A stretch of DNA of 60,916 bases from QYOJ01 sp964449285 (GCA_964449285.1 CAYUZX010000014.1:1-60916), one strand, 5' to 3'; counted from the first letter of the stretch, positions 33,807 through 43,910 are shown. The notes: generated from the letters alone by a model not told the origin. Program-made: numbers and translations.

Positions 33807-35639
33807 TCATTCTATTCTCCCGACAGGATAAACCATTCGCTTTGTATCCCGGTATGGCGTTTTTTCCAGAAACCAGTTCAGCACCTGCCACTGGTTTTTG
33901 ATGAAGGTGCTGTCTGCCTTCTTTTGCTCTTCAAAAGCTACACGCAGTTGAGGATCTTCCTCCAGCATTTTTTTAGCCATCGGTTCCATGACGTACATCT
34001 CAAAATACTCTTTTTGTTCAAAGATGGGATTGAATAATCCCCAGTAAAGAAGAGACCCGTCCCCCTTGGGCTCCAGCAACTGCGCAATGACCCTGGCTGC
34101 CGGCTGGGATGTTTCAACGATTTTGGAACCGGCCGGAAAAGCCCTCTCTTCATTGAACGTTGTATACTCGATATGTGACAGAGGCAACCTCCCCTCATAA
34201 GGGTAAGAGCGCCACCGGGGAGCAATGAACTTGTATGAAGTAACCCGGATGATCGTATCCCTTTCAACCTCTTTCATCCGGATACCATGAAGCCGCAGGA
34301 TGGAGATCACATCCTGCCATTCCGTCGGGATGATATAGGCTTCAGGCAACATAACGGTTTCTGCGGGAACGGATTTCGAAAAGAGGGGGACCGTGAATGT
34401 TTCAGGGATAGAACTGTACTTAAACCATAGGCCACCGGTGATGTCACTTCTGATGGTATCGTACATGACTCCTTTGAACTCAACCATAACGCTGTCAGAC
34501 AAGGAGAGGTCAAACCGCAGGGTAAAAGGAACATTCTTGAACCCCGGCGACTGGACAAACGCATCAGCAGATTGGTTTAGCTTTTTCAGCTCACGTGCTT
34601 GGTTGTTGAGGATTCCGAGTGTGGTGACCAGGCACTGGTAGGTGGCCTCCACTCGTTGTTTATAGGGCTTCAGCATATGGGTTTCAACGAGTAAGCCGGG
34701 ACGATTCCGCAGCGCGATATAACCCTGGGAAAGCATCGGCGGGGCAATTTCTCTCTCCAGGCCGCTTTTAGGATCGTGCCATTGCCGGAACTGGACATAA
34801 GGAAATACCGGATATCCGGCTGATTCCATGCTGGTCGTCCAGGCAGGAAGAAAGATCGAATCGCACCAGGTTGTCAACCCTGGATCCATTTGACCAAGGG
34901 TCTCCATCATATAGGTAAGCACATACTGATAGTCGGCACCGTCGGTTGTATGAATGTCGATAAAGAAATCCGGGTTCCACCTGTTGTATATCTTCAGCCA
35001 GGCTTTCATCTCCGGCGCATCGGCTTTCAGGAAATCACGGTTGAGGTTGAGGTTTGTGGCTGTCACACGCCACCCCATCTCTTCCGGCCCGTTCTGGTTG
35101 ATCCGGTTGTAGGGGCCAAACCGCTCATGCCCGTCCACGTTGAAGATGGGGATGAAAAGGATGGAGACGTGGTCCAATAGATTTTCGATGTTCGATGTTC
35201 GATGTTCGATTTGTTCTTGTGAGCCTTGAGCCCTGAGCCCTGTGCTTTGGTCTTTGTCCTTCGTCCCTCGTCCCTCGTCCTTCGTAATCAGGTCCCTGAT
35301 CAGCATCAGCCCCGCATCTTTCCCTTCCGACTCTCCGGGATGGATACAGGCCTCGACCAGGAGAATCAAGCGATCGCATGCCTTGATCTCAGCAGGATTG
35401 GTCAGGCCATCTTTATCCACGATTAATAAAGGCAAATCCCGTCCTTGTGGACTAACCCCAAATGTGGTGTAGTGGATCATAGGAGAGGCATCCGCCAGCT
35501 GAAGACAATAATCGATAGTCTCGTTATACCTGGGCGTACGTTTCCCTCCTGAAAGTTCGTAATATGTAAGCCCCTCTTGCTGTGCAATCAGGGGAAGGGA
35601 CGAAAATGCCAGTAACAGAAGAAATATAGAACGTTTCAT
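33807..35639 (-). CDS. secreted M14 family zinc carboxypeptidase with heptamer insertion
   Basis: 610 residues with signal peptide (MKRSIFLLLLAFSSLPLIAQ). Zinc-binding motif HPGESEGKDAG (~97-107) and the third ligand in IDIHTTDG; a Glu in LLVETHML may be catalytic. It trims C-terminal residues or peptides in the periplasm or outside. Residues ~119-152 (KDEGRGTKDKD, then EHRTSNIE) are foreign to the family: they are encoded by 14 phase-locked 7-bp units between GLMLIRDL and LLDHVSILFIP, and the frame remains open. First gene of an operon with a barrel protein and the Pmp3 peptide. Confidence 0.9.
   Translation of the reverse strand: MKRSIFLLLLAFSSLPLIAQQEGLTYYELSGGKRTPRYNETIDYCLQLADASPMIHYTTFGVSPQGRDLPLLIVDKDGLTNPAEIKACDRLILLVEACIHPGESEGKDAGLMLIRDLITKDEGRGTKDKDQSTGLRAQGSQEQIEHRTSNIENLLDHVSILFIPIFNVDGHERFGPYNRINQNGPEEMGWRVTATNLNLNRDFLKADAPEMKAWLKIYNRWNPDFFIDIHTTDGADYQYVLTYMMETLGQMDPGLTTWCDSIFLPAWTTSMESAGYPVFPYVQFRQWHDPKSGLEREIAPPMLSQGYIALRNRPGLLVETHMLKPYKQRVEATYQCLVTTLGILNNQARELKKLNQSADAFVQSPGFKNVPFTLRFDLSLSDSVMVEFKGVMYDTIRSDITGGLWFKYSSIPETFTVPLFSKSVPAETVMLPEAYIIPTEWQDVISILRLHGIRMKEVERDTIIRVTSYKFIAPRWRSYPYEGRLPLSHIEYTTFNEERAFPAGSKIVETSQPAARVIAQLLEPKGDGSLLYWGLFNPIFEQKEYFEMYVMEPMAKKMLEEDPQLRVAFEEQKKADSTFIKNQWQVLNWFLEKTPYRDTKRMVYPVGRIE
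35186..35283. repeat. fourteen-unit heptamer array inside the M14 peptidase gene
   Basis: Reading plus in strict 7-bp phase: TTCGATG x3, TTCGATT, TGTTCTT, GAGCCTT, GAGCCCT x2, GTGCTTT, GGTCTTT, GTCCTTC, GTCCCTC x2, GTCCTTC. Three or four unrelated unit families follow each other without loss of phase over 98 bp. Confidence 0.92.
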
Positions 35640-35659
35640 ACGTAGACTGTTTTGTTAGC

Positions 35660-35667
35660 CAAACATA
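35660..35667 (-). promoter_or_regulatory. -7 box for the M14 peptidase operon
   Basis: TATGTTTG on the minus strand, 20 bp upstream of the ATG at 35639. Divergent from the Asp-box protein promoter at 35711. Confidence 0.5.
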
Positions 35668-35710
35668 CATAAAATGGCGATGTGCAAGCAACCATCCTGC
35701 TAAAATTCTG

Positions 35711-35718
35711 TATATTTG
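35711..35718 (+). promoter_or_regulatory. -7 box for the Asp-box protein
   Basis: TATATTTG fits TAnnTTTG. Because it nearly abuts the ATG at 35720, that codon cannot be the start and the ATG at 35741 is preferred. Confidence 0.5.
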
Positions 35719-35740
35719 TATGAATCAATCCTTCCCAACC

Positions 35741-37300
35741 ATGAGACTTCACGATTCTATTTTGGCCTTATTTTTCTTCGTTCCGGTAGCGCTGATGGGT
35801 CAGTTCCAGAATGTGATGATAGGCAACCAGTTTTTCCCGGAAGAGCCTTCAATCATGATCAATCCTTACAATACTGATCAGTTGGTAGCCGCCGCAAATA
35901 TAGACAACTACTATTATTCTGACAATGGAGGAGTAACATGGACACAGGGAATTCTGACCTCCACCTACGGCGTTTGGGGGGATCCATGTATCATCGTGGA
36001 TACCAACGGCCATTTCTATTTTCTACACCTTTCGAATCCTTCCAGTGGAAACTGGATTGACCGAATTGTCTGCCAGAAGACAACCAACGGCGGGCAAACA
36101 TGGAACAACGGAAGTTACATGGGTCTGGATGGTACTAAAGCCCAGGATAAGGAGTGGGCTATCGTGGATCCTGCTAACAACAATATCTATGTTACTTGGA
36201 CCCAGTTTGACGATTACGGGAGTACCAATCCATTGGATAGTTCAATCATACGCTTCTCCCGCTCTGTGGATGGCGGAGAGAGTTGGAGTGAAGCCGTAAG
36301 AATCAACAAGGTTGCAGGGGATTGCCTCGATGAGGATAATACGGTGGAAGGAGCGGTTCCGGCAGTGGGACCCAACGGGGAAATTTATGCTTCATGGGCC
36401 GGTCCACTCGGACTGGTCTTTACGAAATCTACGGATCAAGGGATCACCTGGCCGGAAGAGAACACATTTGTTACAGATATTCCCGGAGGATGGGATTATG
36501 CGATCCCCGGAATATACCGCGCCAATGGATTGCCAATAACTACATGCGATCTCAGTGGAGGACCCTATCATGGAAGGATTTACATCAACTGGTCGGATCA
36601 ACGAAATGGGCTTAATGATACCGATGTATGGCTGGTGATATCAGACGATGGAGGCATTACATGGAGCAATATCATCCGGGTAAATGATGACCCTGCAGGG
36701 AAGCAGCAGTTTTTTACCTGGATGGATATCGACCAGACGACAGGATATCTCTATATCGTCTTCTACGATCGCCGGAATTATGGGGATAATCTGACAGATG
36801 TCTACCTTGCTGTATCTAAAGATGGTGGTGTAACATTCGATAACATGAAGATCAGTGAATCTCCGTTTAATCCGACATCTTCAGTATTTTTCGGCGACTA
36901 TACGAATATTTCGGCGCATGACGGGATTATCCGCCCGATCTGGGCACGACTTGAAGGAGGGAATTTAAGTGTTTGGACTGCCCTGATCGATTCCCTCAAT
37001 GTAGGGATCCTTCCCGGCCAGCAGGCTACTGCTTTTCTCACGCTGGATCAGAACTATCCGAATCCGGTCAGGGAGTATACCCACATCCCGTATAAGATTC
37101 ATGAACCTTCGACGGTTACTCTGAAGATCTATGACATTTATGGAAAGGAAGTAGCTACAATCGTGGAGGATAAGTTTCATGCTCCAGGTAAATATGTTGA
37201 ACGGTTTGACGCTGTCTCCTACAAGCTTCCCCGTGGTTTTTATTATTTCTCCCTAACTTGCCGGGAACAGGCCCTGAAACGGAAAATGATTATAGAGTAA
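35741..37300 (+). CDS. BNR/Asp-box (sialidase-like) repeat protein with T9SS sorting domain
   Basis: 519 residues from the ATG at 35741, which opens on a signal peptide (MRLHDSILALFFFVPVALMG). At least six Asp-box motifs of the form SxDxGxTW (SDNGGVTW, TNGGQTW, SVDGGESW, STDQGITW, SDDGGITW, SKDGGVTF) mark a beta-propeller like that of sialidases. The catalytic Arg triad of true sialidases cannot be confirmed, so enzymatic activity is open. The C-terminal ~85 residues (NYPNPVREYTHIPYK, then LKIYDIYGKEV, ending KRKMIIE) are a T9SS type A sorting domain. It is surface-exposed or secreted. Confidence 0.85.
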   Translation: MRLHDSILALFFFVPVALMGQFQNVMIGNQFFPEEPSIMINPYNTDQLVAAANIDNYYYSDNGGVTWTQGILTSTYGVWGDPCIIVDTNGHFYFLHLSNPSSGNWIDRIVCQKTTNGGQTWNNGSYMGLDGTKAQDKEWAIVDPANNNIYVTWTQFDDYGSTNPLDSSIIRFSRSVDGGESWSEAVRINKVAGDCLDEDNTVEGAVPAVGPNGEIYASWAGPLGLVFTKSTDQGITWPEENTFVTDIPGGWDYAIPGIYRANGLPITTCDLSGGPYHGRIYINWSDQRNGLNDTDVWLVISDDGGITWSNIIRVNDDPAGKQQFFTWMDIDQTTGYLYIVFYDRRNYGDNLTDVYLAVSKDGGVTFDNMKISESPFNPTSSVFFGDYTNISAHDGIIRPIWARLEGGNLSVWTALIDSLNVGILPGQQATAFLTLDQNYPNPVREYTHIPYKIHEPSTVTLKIYDIYGKEVATIVEDKFHAPGKYVERFDAVSYKLPRGFYYFSLTCREQALKRKMIIE

Positions 37301-37356
37301 CACCGGCACACAGAAACTTTTTACACATTTTCTGTTTCTTCTTCGCCTTTTATTTT

Positions 37357-37364
37357 TAATTTTG
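37357..37364 (+). promoter_or_regulatory. -7 box for the tetR-tolC unit
   Basis: TAATTTTG (TAnnTTTG), 30 bp upstream of the ATG at 37395; no exact -33. Confidence 0.45.
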
Positions 37365-37394
37365 CGGCAAAGTTAGACCCTATATTTTTATTCG

Positions 37395-38030
37395 ATGAGT
37401 GCCATGAATTCCAGCTTGATTGACATACTGGTGAGAGTACGGGAACTCTTTTTCAAATACGGGGTTCGGAGTGTCTCAATGGATGATATCTCCAGGGATC
37501 TTGGAATCTCAAAAAAGAAACTTTACATGTTTGTAAGGAGCAAGCACGAATTGGTTTCCAGATTACTGGAACTGGAGCGGCGGAACTTTGAGATCATCTT
37601 CGAAAAATATAATTTCGACGGGGTCAACTCCATCGATGTACTACTAACAGTAAGCAAGGAGATCAGTGACAGATTTTGGGATGTGAGCCCATCAATGACC
37701 TTCGATATGAAGAAGTACTACCCGGAGATATACACACAGCATATTGATAACCGGGTAGAGTTTATTTTTGCTCAGATCCAGCTGAACATCAAAAAAGGAA
37801 TTCGCGATGGGATGTACCGCGATGATCTGAGTACCGAACTGATTGCCCGGCTTTACATCCGCCGGCTGATTGACATTCATAACCCCGAATATTTTCCGGA
37901 TAAATTCTCATTTCAAATTCTCTTTGACACAATGTTTGATAATTTCATCAGGGGAATCGCAACCGAGAAAGGGACCAATTATTACGAGCAACAGAAAGGG
38001 AAGGTAAAATTTAAAAAACAGAATAAATGA
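37395..38030 (+). CDS. TetR family regulator (tolC side)
   Basis: 211 residues. N-terminal helix-turn-helix FKYGVRSVSMDDISRDLGIS, then KKKLYMFVRSKHELV, the usual TetR DNA-binding domain. The C-terminal ligand domain shares a pattern with the regulator at 44015 (DMKKYYPEIY versus DIRKYYPALF; RDGMYRDDL versus KEGLYRNDL), so they are paralogues. The stop overlaps the TolC start in an ATGA junction. It probably controls this efflux system; the ligand is unknown. An ATG at 37404 is an alternative start. Confidence 0.88.
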   Translation: MSAMNSSLIDILVRVRELFFKYGVRSVSMDDISRDLGISKKKLYMFVRSKHELVSRLLELERRNFEIIFEKYNFDGVNSIDVLLTVSKEISDRFWDVSPSMTFDMKKYYPEIYTQHIDNRVEFIFAQIQLNIKKGIRDGMYRDDLSTELIARLYIRRLIDIHNPEYFPDKFSFQILFDTMFDNFIRGIATEKGTNYYEQQKGKVKFKKQNK

Positions 38031-39376
38031 AAATGCAATGGCTTCGGATGTTAGGTGGTTTGGGTTCCTTTTTTTTGGTTGTCATGTGTACCCATGCTCA
38101 AACGTCAATGTTTTTCACCTTGAAGCAGGCTCAGGAATACGCTTATGAGCACAACTACGAGTTGCAGAATGCAAACTATGACGTTGAGATTGCCAGGAAA
38201 ATTGTCAGGCAGAATACTTCAATCGGTTTACCTCAGATCAACGCCACGGGATCATACATGGACAACATCCTCAGACCAACATCCATTATTCCGAATTTCT
38301 TTGATACCACAGGAACAGCGCCACCTTTCGAGATTCAGTTTGGAACCCGTTACAATGCCACTTTTTCCGCGCAATTGACACAACTCATATACAGTGGCCA
38401 GTACCTTGTCGGACTTCAGACGGCCAAAGCTTACCTGGAAACGGAAAAGGAAAAAAGCCTCAAGGCTCAGATAGATGTCAGGGATCTTGTTTCAGAGGCT
38501 TACATCGCGTACCTGATTGTGGAAGAGAGCCTGAAAATACTCGATTCTACCGATAAAACGATCACCCTGATGGTCAATGAGACGAGGGAGTTTTATAAGA
38601 ATGGCTTAATTGAGCAACTGGACGTAGAGCAGATGGAGTTAAACGCCGCTACCCTGGAGGCAAACCTCATCACCACCCGAAATCAGAAAATGATCGCATA
38701 CAATTACCTCAAGTTTCTCCTGGGTATAGATGAGAATCAGGAGATCATTCTGGCCGATAGCCTGGGGTTTTTCCTTCAGCGGATCAACCGGGATTACCTG
38801 ATGAAAACCAACTTTGATTACAACTACAATATCAACTACAAACTATTAAAAAAGCAGGAATATCTCGTACGGATGCAATATAAACTGTCTAAAACAGCAT
38901 ATCAGCCGTCACTTTCAGGGTTAATTAATATTTCGGCCAATGCTCAACGTGAAAGCTGGAATTTTTTTGATTCAAAGCAGCGTTGGTTTTCAAGCTCTTA
39001 CTGGGGTATACAGTTAAGCATTCCAATCTGGAGTAGCGGTGGCCGGAAATTCGCCGTGGATCAGGCCGCCATCAATGTCGACAAAATGAAGGTATTAGAC
39101 AAGCAGGCCCGCACGTCATTGAATCTGCAGGTTGAAACAGCCCGCAACGATTTTAACAAATCCTACCTTGTTTTTCTGAATAAAAAGAAGAGCCTGCAAA
39201 CAGCTTCAAAAATCTATGAGCAAACCATCATTAAATACCGGCAGGGTTTGGCATCCAGTACTGATCTCAACCAGAAATACAACCAGTTCCTTATCACCGA
39301 ATCTGATTACACACAGGCAATGTTCGACCTGTTGAAATCCGATATAGCACTTTCGAAACTATTAGAGAAAGTTTAA
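38027..39376 (+). CDS. TolC-like outer-membrane efflux protein
   Basis: 449 residues. Signal peptide ending around THAQ; then two OEP repeats forming the barrel and periplasmic helices (LKQAQEYAYEHNYELQNA at the N-terminus; long heptad helices at ~155-235 and ~365-445). It forms the exit channel for the RND pump encoded on the opposite strand 28 bp away. Translationally coupled to the TetR gene. Having the outer-membrane part separated from adaptor and pump by a convergent layout is unusual for these normally collinear systems. Confidence 0.9.
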   Translation: MKMQWLRMLGGLGSFFLVVMCTHAQTSMFFTLKQAQEYAYEHNYELQNANYDVEIARKIVRQNTSIGLPQINATGSYMDNILRPTSIIPNFFDTTGTAPPFEIQFGTRYNATFSAQLTQLIYSGQYLVGLQTAKAYLETEKEKSLKAQIDVRDLVSEAYIAYLIVEESLKILDSTDKTITLMVNETREFYKNGLIEQLDVEQMELNAATLEANLITTRNQKMIAYNYLKFLLGIDENQEIILADSLGFFLQRINRDYLMKTNFDYNYNINYKLLKKQEYLVRMQYKLSKTAYQPSLSGLINISANAQRESWNFFDSKQRWFSSSYWGIQLSIPIWSSGGRKFAVDQAAINVDKMKVLDKQARTSLNLQVETARNDFNKSYLVFLNKKKSLQTASKIYEQTIIKYRQGLASSTDLNQKYNQFLITESDYTQAMFDLLKSDIALSKLLEKV

Positions 39377-39404
39377 CGGATGCCGGATCCTGAATCCAAT
39401 TTCG

Positions 39405-42400
39405 CTATTTGGCAAGTTTTCGATGGTGCTTTTTGCGTTCCATCCTCAGTTTCATACTATAGTCGATCAGGTACAGAGCTGGAAGAAGTACCAGTGTAAG
39501 GAAAGTTGCAAAACTCAATCCGAAGATGATCGTCCAGGAGAGAGGCCCCCAAAACATGACATTGTCGCCTCCAAAATAAATATGCGGATTCATCTCTGTA
39601 AAAAGGGTGATGAAGTTGATATTCATACCAACGGCCAAAGGGACTAATCCAAGGATGGTGGCTGTTGCTGTCAATACAACAGGTGTTATCCTCACCTTTC
39701 CTGCCTGGATGATGGCAGCCCTTGTTTTCAGGCCACGTTCTTTTTGCACATCAGAGAATTCCACGATCAGGATTCCGTTTCTGACAACGATCCCGCCCAA
39801 CGCAACGATCCCTAAACCGGTCATCGTGATGATAACAGGCATATCGAAGATGATAATACCGAGCAACACTCCGATGATGCTGAAAAACACCTCCGAAAGG
39901 ATGATCAGGGATTTGCTGAACGATTTAAACTGGGTAATCAACACGAAAAAGATCATTCCCAGAGCAATCATCATCGCCTTCATCAGAAAGTCCATGGTCT
40001 CTGCCTGGTCTTCCCGCTCACCTGTCAGAGAGATCTTGATCCCCTTAGGTAAGCTGAAGCCCGGAATAGAGTTATTTATAGTAGATACCACTTCGTTGGG
40101 GGTATACCCTGAAAGCACCTGTGAACTTAGGGTGATCACCCGTCTCAGGTTTTTCCGTTTGATTCCACCATATGTATTTTCGTAGCCAAGTGTAGCCACT
40201 GAAGAGATAGGAATTTGCCTGAGTTTACCTGAGTTCATATCGCGGTAGGTGATCTTGGCATTGATGATCTTGTTGATATTATTTCGTTGATTGGGGGCAT
40301 AGCGAACCTGGATTGGGTACTCATCTTCGTCCTCTTTATATTTGGAAACCTCCCATCCATAGATAGCAGTACGTAATTCATTTCCAACCTGACCCATAGA
40401 GATCCCCTGACGATTGGCCCGTTCACGATCAATGTCAACGATGATCTCCGGTTTATCATTTTGAAAATCGGATTTTATCTGCTCGATGCCAGGGATATCC
40501 AATGAATCAAGGTAATTCTGGAAAGCGGTAGCTGTGCTGATCAACTCATCCAGGTTTTCGCCGGATATTTCAATATTAATCGGTTTCCCCGTAGGGGGGC
40601 CCATCTTGTTTTTCTCCACGGAGACCTGAGCCCCGGGGATGTTTTTCACTTTATCCCGTAATTCGTCCAGGTAAATGGTAGTTGAACTTCCTGTACGTGC
40701 TTTACGTTCCACAAAGTTAACTGTTACCTTCCCTTTGTTGGAGGCAATACTCTGGTCAAAAAAGCCAGCTCCTGCACCAAATCCAACGTTCGTTATTACC
40801 GATTCTACATCCGGGTTCTCCTCTCCCAGGATGTTGTTTATCCTGGTCTCAATTAACCTGGTGACAGAATCAGTAACAATCTGATCTGTTCCTTCCGGCA
40901 TTGTGATATAAGCAATGATGCTATTAGGCTCATTATTGGGGAAAAAGAGTATAGGAGGTTTGACAATGGCTGTAAGTACAAGGGTTAAAACAAAGATTCC
41001 TGTTACTGAAAAGAGCAGATAGAACGGGTTTCTTCCACGAAGGAAAAATACAAGAGTTTGTTCATAGAGACGCATGATCCAGGGCAGGGTCACATTCTGA
41101 AATTTGTATATGGCATGTTTGAGAAAAACCCTGTAAAGTGCATTGAGCAGGATGGAAATAACAAGCAGGTTTCCAAGCCAGTAAATGCCACCAAGATAGG
41201 AAATCAACGCCGGTACGATCAGGACCACAGTAGAGATTAGCAGTTTTCTCCATCTTGTTTTATAATGCGTTACGTCATATTCATGCTTCATGAAGGAGAC
41301 AGCAAACACCGGGTTGATGATGTAAGCCACAAACAATGATGCAAAGAGGGTGACTATCAGGGTAACCGGGAGAAAGTGCATGAATTTGCCTACCACTCCC
41401 GGCCAGAATGCTAACGGGAAGAAGGGAGCGAGTGTCGTAAGTGTTCCTGAAAGGATTGGCACAAACACTTCCCCGGCTGCAGTTTTTGCTGCTTTTATTA
41501 TGTTGGGCTCGTACCGGTGAATCCGGTGGATGTTTTCAATAACTACGATTGCGTCGTCGACTATGATTCCCAGGGCAAAGATAAAGCCGAACATCACAAT
41601 CATATTCATGGTGAAACCCATCCAGGGAAATATAATGTATGCAATGAAGATGGAAAGAGGGACCGACATAGCAACAAAGAAAGCGTTGTTAAGCCCCATG
41701 AAGAACATAAGTACAAGTGTAACCAGGATGAATCCAATGATGATGGTATTGTTCAGCTCTTCCAGGGTACTCCTGGTAAATTTTGACTGGTCTCCGGTGA
41801 TGGTGATATCCAGGTCGGGAGGGAAAGAGGTCTCTTTAAGTTCTTTAAGGATGATTTTTATATTATCAGAAGCTTTCAACAGGTTCAGTCCGCTTTTTTT
41901 AATGACATTCAGGGTGATCACATTATCGCCATCAAAGCGGGCGAAACTCTCCTGCTCTTTGAAAGAGTCTTTCACATCGGCGATATCCTTAATAGATACA
42001 ATAGCCCCACTGGCCGATTTCAACATGATATTTCCTATCTCTTCAGGGCTGGTAAATTGTCCGGTCACACGAATGGTCCGTTTGCTTCCATACGTAGAGA
42101 TCGTACCTGCAGAGACAGTAATGTTTTCACTGGAAATTGCCCGTTGAAGGTCAGAGAACGAAACACTTGCCGCCTGCATTTTGTACATATCCACATCCAC
42201 CTGTATCTCTCTCTCAAGGGCACCAACGATATCCACACGAGTGACCTGAGGCAGGGTCTCGATCCGGTCCTGGGCCTCTTCGGCATATTTTTTCAGGCGT
42301 TGCAAGTCGTAGTTCCCGGAGAGATTGATATTCATAATCGGAATCTCAGCAATATCAAACTCCTGGATATTCGGGTCACTCGGAAGGTTATTAGGTAATT

Positions 42401-42788
42401 TGGATTTGGCTTTGTCAACAGCATCCCTGACCCGTTGCTTCGCTTCAGTCACTTCCAATCCGGGATTGAACTCGATCACGATCATGGAAAAATCCTGGAC
42501 TGAATTGCTGGTAATGGTCTTGACATCAGCAAGGGATTTTACTTCCTTTTCAATCGGACGTGTTACCAGGTTTTCAATATCTTCAGGTGAAGTGCCCGGA
42601 TATGGTGTGTTGACAATGATCGTTGGAATGACAATTTCAGGGAATTGCTCTTTAGGTAAACTGAAGTAGGACATCAAGCCGAGAACTGTGATAATAACAG
42701 TCAGCACGTAAATACTCGCCCGGTTATCAATGGCCCAGCTTGTGGCAAAGAACTCCTTGAGGGAAATTTTTTCTTTCGGGAATTTCAT
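39405..42788 (-). CDS. RND efflux pump, inner-membrane subunit (HAE1-like)
   Basis: 1127 residues, somewhat longer than AcrB because of an extra loop with hydrophobic segments at ~510-570. Twelve main transmembrane helices in two halves. The proton-relay motif FALGIIVDDAIVVIENIHR is in TM4 (Asp-Asp near residue 408). The large periplasmic porter loops begin with the family-typical PTIIVNTPYPGTSPEDIE. It uses the proton gradient to export drugs, bile-type compounds or lipids. It follows the adaptor gene by 9 bp. Its stop codon lies in the decamer AAATAGCGAA (39410-39401, minus). Confidence 0.95.
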   Translation of the reverse strand: MKFPKEKISLKEFFATSWAIDNRASIYVLTVIITVLGLMSYFSLPKEQFPEIVIPTIIVNTPYPGTSPEDIENLVTRPIEKEVKSLADVKTITSNSVQDFSMIVIEFNPGLEVTEAKQRVRDAVDKAKSKLPNNLPSDPNIQEFDIAEIPIMNINLSGNYDLQRLKKYAEEAQDRIETLPQVTRVDIVGALEREIQVDVDMYKMQAASVSFSDLQRAISSENITVSAGTISTYGSKRTIRVTGQFTSPEEIGNIMLKSASGAIVSIKDIADVKDSFKEQESFARFDGDNVITLNVIKKSGLNLLKASDNIKIILKELKETSFPPDLDITITGDQSKFTRSTLEELNNTIIIGFILVTLVLMFFMGLNNAFFVAMSVPLSIFIAYIIFPWMGFTMNMIVMFGFIFALGIIVDDAIVVIENIHRIHRYEPNIIKAAKTAAGEVFVPILSGTLTTLAPFFPLAFWPGVVGKFMHFLPVTLIVTLFASLFVAYIINPVFAVSFMKHEYDVTHYKTRWRKLLISTVVLIVPALISYLGGIYWLGNLLVISILLNALYRVFLKHAIYKFQNVTLPWIMRLYEQTLVFFLRGRNPFYLLFSVTGIFVLTLVLTAIVKPPILFFPNNEPNSIIAYITMPEGTDQIVTDSVTRLIETRINNILGEENPDVESVITNVGFGAGAGFFDQSIASNKGKVTVNFVERKARTGSSTTIYLDELRDKVKNIPGAQVSVEKNKMGPPTGKPINIEISGENLDELISTATAFQNYLDSLDIPGIEQIKSDFQNDKPEIIVDIDRERANRQGISMGQVGNELRTAIYGWEVSKYKEDEDEYPIQVRYAPNQRNNINKIINAKITYRDMNSGKLRQIPISSVATLGYENTYGGIKRKNLRRVITLSSQVLSGYTPNEVVSTINNSIPGFSLPKGIKISLTGEREDQAETMDFLMKAMMIALGMIFFVLITQFKSFSKSLIILSEVFFSIIGVLLGIIIFDMPVIITMTGLGIVALGGIVVRNGILIVEFSDVQKERGLKTRAAIIQAGKVRITPVVLTATATILGLVPLAVGMNINFITLFTEMNPHIYFGGDNVMFWGPLSWTIIFGLSFATFLTLVLLPALYLIDYSMKLRMERKKHHRKLAK

Positions 42789-42797
42789 AGGTTGTTG

Positions 42798-43910
42798 CTA
42801 TTGCAAGAAATCAATGTACTGACCATCGTAAAGGTCTTTATATCCCGCCGTGATGATCAGGTCTCCATCATTCAGGCCACTCACAATCTCGGTCAACCCA
42901 TTGTACGTTATACCTGGTTTAACATTCCGCTTCCGGGCTACTTTTTTCCCGTCTGTTTCCGAGACGACGAAGACATATTGCCCCTCATCACGCGACGATT
43001 GCAGATAATTTTGCGGGATTGAGATAGCGGTTGGATTATTGTAATCTTTGATTCGCAGGACAGCTATCATATTTGCCCGGTAGACTAAATGATTTGTCGG
43101 GAGTTCGACCTCTACAACGAAGGTCCGGTTGGTTGGATCGATGTACTTGGAAGAGAAACTCACCCGCTGATCGAACTCTTTATCAAGATCAGGGAGGAAA
43201 ACCTGAACCTGATCCCCTGTTTTGATCTTGTTGGTATATGCCTCGCCAACATCGGCTACGGCTTTGGCTTTTGAGAAATTGACAATACGAAATGCCGGAA
43301 ACCCAACCGCTGCCATCTGGCCGACCTTAATAGGAATCTCTTCGATGGTTCCATCGATCGGTGACGTGATGTTTGACATCTTGATCTGATCCTGGATGGT
43401 GGCAATTTTATTATCAAGAGATTCTTTGTTGTTTTTGGCCGTAAGATACTGTACTTCAGACCCAATCTTCTGATCCCACAAGGCCTTCTGCTTGTTGAAC
43501 ATCTCGGTGGCAAAACCAAGCTGGCTTTCAAGTTCGAAGAGTGTCTGTTTTAACACTTCCGCATCAAGTTCGGCAAGCACCTCTCCTTTGGAGACATAAT
43601 CACCTTCATTAACCAGGATCCGGTTCACCACTCCTGGAGTTCGCGGGCTGACACCAATATTTTCATTGCCATCAATACGTCCCTGTACTTCAATATAATG
43701 ATTGAACGGTTCTTTATGAAGTGTGTCGATCCTGACGGTCATCATTTTGATATTTCCTTCGGGATAGATCTCTTTCTCAAGCGTTTTGATTTCAATGGAG
43801 AGGTTGTCCCGCTCCTTTCTCAGTTGTTCCAACTTCGCCTCTTTATCTTCAGATCCGCCGCAGGATACCAGTAATGACAGGATGCAAAGAAATAAAAATG
43901 ATCTTCTCAT
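42798..43910 (-). CDS. RND periplasmic adaptor (membrane fusion) lipoprotein
   Basis: 370 residues. Lipoprotein signal with lipobox LLVSCGG, then a coiled-coil start, the lipoyl half-motif RTPGVVNRILVNEGDYVSKG (~91-110), an alpha-hairpin, and the second lipoyl half TSPIDGTIEEIPIKVGQMA, followed by a beta-barrel domain and a membrane-proximal domain. It bridges the RND pump and the TolC channel. First gene of the minus-strand pair, with its own -7 box, divergent from the second TetR gene. Confidence 0.93.
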   Translation of the reverse strand: MRRSFLFLCILSLLVSCGGSEDKEAKLEQLRKERDNLSIEIKTLEKEIYPEGNIKMMTVRIDTLHKEPFNHYIEVQGRIDGNENIGVSPRTPGVVNRILVNEGDYVSKGEVLAELDAEVLKQTLFELESQLGFATEMFNKQKALWDQKIGSEVQYLTAKNNKESLDNKIATIQDQIKMSNITSPIDGTIEEIPIKVGQMAAVGFPAFRIVNFSKAKAVADVGEAYTNKIKTGDQVQVFLPDLDKEFDQRVSFSSKYIDPTNRTFVVEVELPTNHLVYRANMIAVLRIKDYNNPTAISIPQNYLQSSRDEGQYVFVVSETDGKKVARKRNVKPGITYNGLTEIVSGLNDGDLIITAGYKDLYDGQYIDFLQ

